Source: Ignavibacteriaceae bacterium (GTDB lineage Bacteria > Bacteroidota > Ignavibacteria > Ignavibacteriales > Ignavibacteriaceae). Taken from it: 7,700 nt of DNA. This document shows positions 4,652 through 7,700 of the stretch, piece after piece. Location: assembly GCA_013388525.1 (NCBI GenBank), contig JACAFA010000122.1, forward strand, positions 1-7,700, read 5' to 3'. The notes beneath the pieces were generated by a model. That model did not search any database and had not been told where the DNA came from. It was given only the letters and a program-made list of their open reading frames with translations. The translations under genes were made by a program, and so were the position numbers. Each line of letters opens with the position of its first letter. Positions within the stretch are counted from its first letter, which is position 1.

Positions 4652-6784
4652 ATGAGAAAATTTATATTAAAAATATTGTCATTAACTGTAGTCCTATTTA
4701 TTATCTCAGTTTGTCCCCAAGGAAGAAGTATCGGAATTTTTGTCGACGGCGGGTATTCACCCGGAAAGAAGGATACCGAAATGGATAAGCTGATTGATAA
4801 AAGGATAAAAGATGCAATGGATGCGATGAAAGAGAAAGATGAAGACGCTGAAATAAGTAAGATAGAACATAAGGAAGATCTGATTAAGAAACTTGAAAGT
4901 CTTCACTGCGTTTGTGGTGACGAAATTGTTTTATATATGGCCGGGCATGGCGAAGACCCTTCGGGTGTACGTGCAAATCCTGCTTTTCATTTTACAAAGG
5001 ATGAAAAAGAAATAAGACCTGATGAGCTTAGAAAAGCGCTTCAAAAAGCAGCAGATTCTTGTTGCTGCAAAATAAGTGTAGTTATGTTCTCCTGTTACAG
5101 CGGAAACTTTCTTAATGAACTTTTTAATGATCCGCACGTAGTATCAGTTTTTGTAAGCTCGACAAAAACTGAAATGAGTTACACCGATGCTTACACTAAA
5201 GGCGGACGTTTTGTTGATGGCGGCGATTGGGCTGGAGGATTTAATGAAGATTGGAAGGCTTCTAAAAAGAAAAAGCTGGTTGACATTCTGGTTGAATCTT
5301 CCGAATCTGCAAAGGAGAAAATGCCGGATAAGTTTGCACCTAAAGAACATCCTCAGGGTTGGGTGCGCGGCGAATTTGAAATTTTCGGGCATGTTGAAAA
5401 AAGGGAAAGAACCGGTAAACCACCGAAGACAACCAAATTAACAATTCATTTCTACGAGCCAGATTTCCTGAGATGTACTACACATGACGTTAAAGTTGAT
5501 ACCGTAGATATACCGGATTCTATAGACATTTGTTCATGGGTACGCTTGACCGTTCGAACTGGAAAACCTTCTGAACCAATGGTGGGATTATCAGGAGTTA
5601 CTGAAACTGAACCACCAACAGAACAAATCCTTGCTCACGTCGTTGGTGTTTTTAAAGATAAAGTTAAAGTGCATGTTATTTCACCAAAATGGCTTCATTG
5701 TAAAACTATAGATGTGAAGGTGGAAAAACCGGGGAAAATTGATCCTGCTCTGCGCCCTTGTAACTGGACTCAGATAAAAGTCAAGGTAATCGACCCTGAC
5801 AATCTAGATCGTGGTTTTTCAACAACGGATGAAGTGACGGCAAGAGATCAAAGTTTTAATTGTCATATTCATATTGAGAAGTTAAACAGGGCAAACAATA
5901 CCATGGATATTCATATTCTTGATCCACCGTGGCTTAAATGCCAGATACATAAAGATGTTCCTATACCGGAAGGAGAGAGAAACAGGCTGGCAAACCTTGA
6001 TAAATGTTCTAATATAAATGCCGATGTTACTTTCCACCCGAATGGAACAGTAGGAATCAGAAATATTAATGTTCTAACTAATGCGGAAGGTTCAAGAAGA
6101 TTCTCGCTTGATGCTGCAGTCCAAAAAGTAAACCAATTGAATTTTGATTCAACAGGCATCCTTTATCCTGTACTTAACGTAACAAATGTAGGTGAAGAAA
6201 CAATTTCTTTCCCGGTTTATGTTGCAATAGCAAAACCGGAAGATATTAGTTTACTTCAGCAATGGTGGCAAACCGGGCAGGGAACTCCTCAATGTCTGTA
6301 TTATGAAATCAAGACATTGGAGAATCTACTTCCTGCTGAGACAAGAGCAATTGATTTTACACCGTGGCAGATTTCTGGTGAGCAAAGCAAATACTGGGTA
6401 GGTTTTAGAACAATTCTTGCTGACGACGAAAATCCGGCGAGCGATACAACGAGTGCTTACCTTTCGATCCAACAACATCAGCAAAATACAGCGCCCCAAT
6501 TGGTGAATCCATTCGTTCAGCCACCGGCAGGAATGCCTCAAACCACTTTTGTATTCCAGGCTATTTATGTGGATGTTGATGGAGATGAACCTGTTGTTTC
6601 TAAAATTTTTATTGATAATCAGCCATTCGAACTTAGTGCAGGGCAAGAATCAGTAACTGAAGGCAGAATGTATTATCTTCAAACGAATCTGCCTCAAGGT
6701 ATGCATACTTTTTACTTTAAATTTGACGACGGTCATGGAAATGTAGTAACAACAAATGTGATAAACGGACCGATGGTTCAGTAA
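4652..6784 (+). CDS. Exported caspase-like (clan CD) cysteine peptidase with Cys-pair repeats and C-terminal beta-sandwich domains
   Basis: From ATG 4652 the protein has 710 residues. An in-frame GTG at 4643 would overlap the previous stop and adds only three residues. Residues 1 to about 26 are a signal peptide (MRKFILK plus a hydrophobic core); ISVC is not a canonical lipobox. The caspase fold follows at once at IGIFVDGG. The catalytic histidine is H99 in LYMAGHGE and the nucleophile C148 in MFSCYSG; the next strand has VFVSSTKTEMSY (about 166-177) and a GGDWAGGF segment follows. This is the layout of clan CD peptidases (C13/C14-like); specificity cannot be read. Extra cysteines lie near the active site (C86, C88, C137-C139). 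Residues 241-473 hold three Cys-pair repeats. Residues about 480-608 look like a CARDB-type sandwich. Residues 612-710 are a PKD/Ig-like domain with DVDGDE at 641-646, possibly calcium-binding. No type IX sorting tail is visible. The start lies 5 bases after the previous stop, so translation is probably coupled. The signal peptide argues for an envelope or extracellular peptidase, not a cytoplasmic cell-death caspase. Confidence 0.82.
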   Translation: MRKFILKILSLTVVLFIISVCPQGRSIGIFVDGGYSPGKKDTEMDKLIDKRIKDAMDAMKEKDEDAEISKIEHKEDLIKKLESLHCVCGDEIVLYMAGHGEDPSGVRANPAFHFTKDEKEIRPDELRKALQKAADSCCCKISVVMFSCYSGNFLNELFNDPHVVSVFVSSTKTEMSYTDAYTKGGRFVDGGDWAGGFNEDWKASKKKKLVDILVESSESAKEKMPDKFAPKEHPQGWVRGEFEIFGHVEKRERTGKPPKTTKLTIHFYEPDFLRCTTHDVKVDTVDIPDSIDICSWVRLTVRTGKPSEPMVGLSGVTETEPPTEQILAHVVGVFKDKVKVHVISPKWLHCKTIDVKVEKPGKIDPALRPCNWTQIKVKVIDPDNLDRGFSTTDEVTARDQSFNCHIHIEKLNRANNTMDIHILDPPWLKCQIHKDVPIPEGERNRLANLDKCSNINADVTFHPNGTVGIRNINVLTNAEGSRRFSLDAAVQKVNQLNFDSTGILYPVLNVTNVGEETISFPVYVAIAKPEDISLLQQWWQTGQGTPQCLYYEIKTLENLLPAETRAIDFTPWQISGEQSKYWVGFRTILADDENPASDTTSAYLSIQQHQQNTAPQLVNPFVQPPAGMPQTTFVFQAIYVDVDGDEPVVSKIFIDNQPFELSAGQESVTEGRMYYLQTNLPQGMHTFYFKFDDGHGNVVTTNVINGPMVQ
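5372..6073 (+). repeat. Three diverged protein repeats with a Cys pair each, within the caspase-like gene
   Basis: The repeats cover residues about 241-326, 327-403 and 404-473. Each carries the motif H-x3-P-x-[FW]-L-x-C: HFYEPDFLRC, HVISPKWLHC and HILDPPWLKC. An Asp-Val follows four or five residues after the Cys, and a second Cys after that. The Cys positions are 275/294, 350/370 and 430/452, so the pair spacing is 19, 20 and 22 and the repeat period 75-80. The DNA has diverged beyond recognition as a nucleotide repeat. The Cys pairs are likely disulfides in an exported protein. I do not recognise the domain. Confidence 0.75.
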
Positions 6785-6927
6785 GATCAGTATTTAAAAG
6801 GAATCATTTCTTTAAAGTCGCATTTCATTTCAGCAAATGCTGCTTATTGTTGTGATAAAGAACAACCGGGTTAATTATATTCTCTCTATATTTTACCATG
6901 CATTTCAAATGGAATATTTAAATAAAA
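6785..6927. other. Intergenic region between the caspase-like gene and the EamA gene
   Basis: This 143-base AT-rich gap has no ORF worth calling. A four-base CAGC/GCTG stem near 6832-6843 is too short and has no T run, so no terminator is called. The last 20 or so bases before the TTG at 6928 weakly resemble those before the EamA relic at 385. No clear promoter or Shine-Dalgarno could be identified. Confidence 0.55.
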
Positions 6928-7700
6928 TTGAACTACATAGGTGAAATAAGTGCGCTTGCAACAGCTTTCTGCTGGTCAATAACTTCTTATGCATTTACTA
7001 ATGCCTCAAGAAGAGTTGGTGCAATTCAGGTCAACATAGACAGAATGGCTTTTGCAAGTATTATTCTGATTGGCATCATCGGAATATTTGGAATTAGTCT
7101 CACATTAACATTCAACCAGATATCCAATCTTGTAATCAGCGGAATACTTGGACTGGTATTGGGTGATTCCTTTTTATTCAAGTCATTTCAAATGATAGGA
7201 GCGCGATTGGGAATAATCATCATGGCAGCAGTACCTGTTCTAAGTACAATACTTGCCTTTTTCTTTCTGAATGAAATTATTTCTTATCTCGGAATGTTTG
7301 GTATGCTTTTGACAATTACCGGAATATTAATCGTCGTTCTTGAAAGAAAAAATTCAGATGGAAATAATTTCTCGATTAATAAACTTGGTATCTTCTATGG
7401 ATTCCTTGGAGCGCTCGGTCAGGCAACCGGATTGATATTCGCTAAGTTTGCGTTTCAGGGAGGTGAACTGAATGGTTTTGCTGCAAGTTTTATTAGGTTA
7501 TTTTCTGCTTCAATAATAATCCTTCCGATAGCTGCAACTTTCAGAAGATATAAAAATCCAATTAGCATTTATACTAAAGACAGTTATTCAGCGAAAGTAA
7601 TTTTGATTGGAACTATATTCGGACCAGTGCTGGGAATTACCGGTAGTTTGATAGCAATAGAATACGCAAAAGTTGGAATTGCTTCCACACTGATGGCAAC
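6928..7700 (+). CDS. EamA/DMT-family permease, N-terminal part (3' end outside window)
   Basis: The frame is open from TTG 6928 to the window edge, giving 257 codons plus two bases. A TAA at 6919 closes the frame upstream, and the first ATG is 40 residues in. The conserved N terminus (MNYIGEISALATAFCW) lies before it, so TTG is the start; no strong Shine-Dalgarno precedes it. The protein is very hydrophobic, with eight or nine predicted membrane segments visible out of the usual ten. The first EamA repeat covers about residues 4-137 and includes GDSFLFKSFQMIGARLG and the VPVLSTILAFFFLNE segment. The second begins near KLGIFYGFLGALGQATG and includes the typical EYAKVGIASTLMA helix near the edge. 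The family (drug/metabolite transporter superfamily) exports or exchanges small metabolites across the inner membrane; the substrate cannot be inferred. It lies 143 bases after the operon and is probably transcribed separately. A relic of a related 5' end lies at 385-426. Confidence 0.88.
   Translation, partial: MNYIGEISALATAFCWSITSYAFTNASRRVGAIQVNIDRMAFASIILIGIIGIFGISLTLTFNQISNLVISGILGLVLGDSFLFKSFQMIGARLGIIIMAAVPVLSTILAFFFLNEIISYLGMFGMLLTITGILIVVLERKNSDGNNFSINKLGIFYGFLGALGQATGLIFAKFAFQGGELNGFAASFIRLFSASIIILPIAATFRRYKNPISIYTKDSYSAKVILIGTIFGPVLGITGSLIAIEYAKVGIASTLMA

Noticed and set aside
4652..6784. Reading the caspase-like gene as a cytoplasmic defence or abortive-infection effector
   Set aside because: A clear N-terminal signal peptide, exported-type domains and Cys-pair repeats, and envelope-protein neighbours point to the cell envelope or outside; no sensor or nucleotide-signalling gene is nearby.
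6832..6843. CAGCAAATGCTG as a terminator stem after the operon
   Set aside because: It has only four to five pairs and no T run follows.

Overview
The window looks like a chromosomal segment of an AT-rich Gram-negative bacterium of the Bacteroidota/Ignavibacteria type. This is an inference from the gene content: an ORF6N-family protein, a predicted outer-membrane beta-barrel with Ig-like domains ahead of it, several proteins with Sec signal peptides, TTG and GTG starts, and an EamA transporter. No rRNA or other firm taxonomic marker is present. All genes seen are on the + strand.

Layout. (1) At 2-301 is the 3' end of an ORF6N-domain gene. (2) A 332-base gap (302-633) holds a 13-codon relic of the 5' end of an EamA transporter gene (385-426), an AU-rich hairpin (578-604) and a strong Shine-Dalgarno (620-624). 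(3) At 634-6784 are three tightly spaced genes that look like one operon. The first encodes a 930-residue predicted outer-membrane beta-barrel with two Ig/FN3-like domains in front. The second encodes a 397-residue exported protein that repeats that two-domain module and adds a C-terminal PepSY-like domain. The third encodes a 710-residue exported caspase-like (clan CD) cysteine peptidase, followed by three Cys-pair repeats and two beta-sandwich domains. (4) After a 143-base gap, the 5' part of an EamA/DMT permease gene starts from TTG at 6928 and runs off the window.

The most interesting object is the three-gene cassette. The barrel and the small exported protein share a paralogous module with a Cys pair at identical spacing. 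The third protein has a His/Cys caspase dyad and its own Cys-pair repeats. All three enter the Sec pathway and none shows a recognisable type IX secretion sorting tail or a canonical lipobox. A reasonable model is an envelope or cell-surface proteolysis system: the barrel as anchor or conduit, the small protein as adaptor or inhibitor, and the caspase-like protein as effector. The functional links are inference; the domain layout and the sequence relationship are read from the sequence. A second curiosity is that the cassette lies between a 5' relic of an EamA gene and an apparently intact EamA 5' end. The two copies differ over the first ten codons only at synonymous positions.
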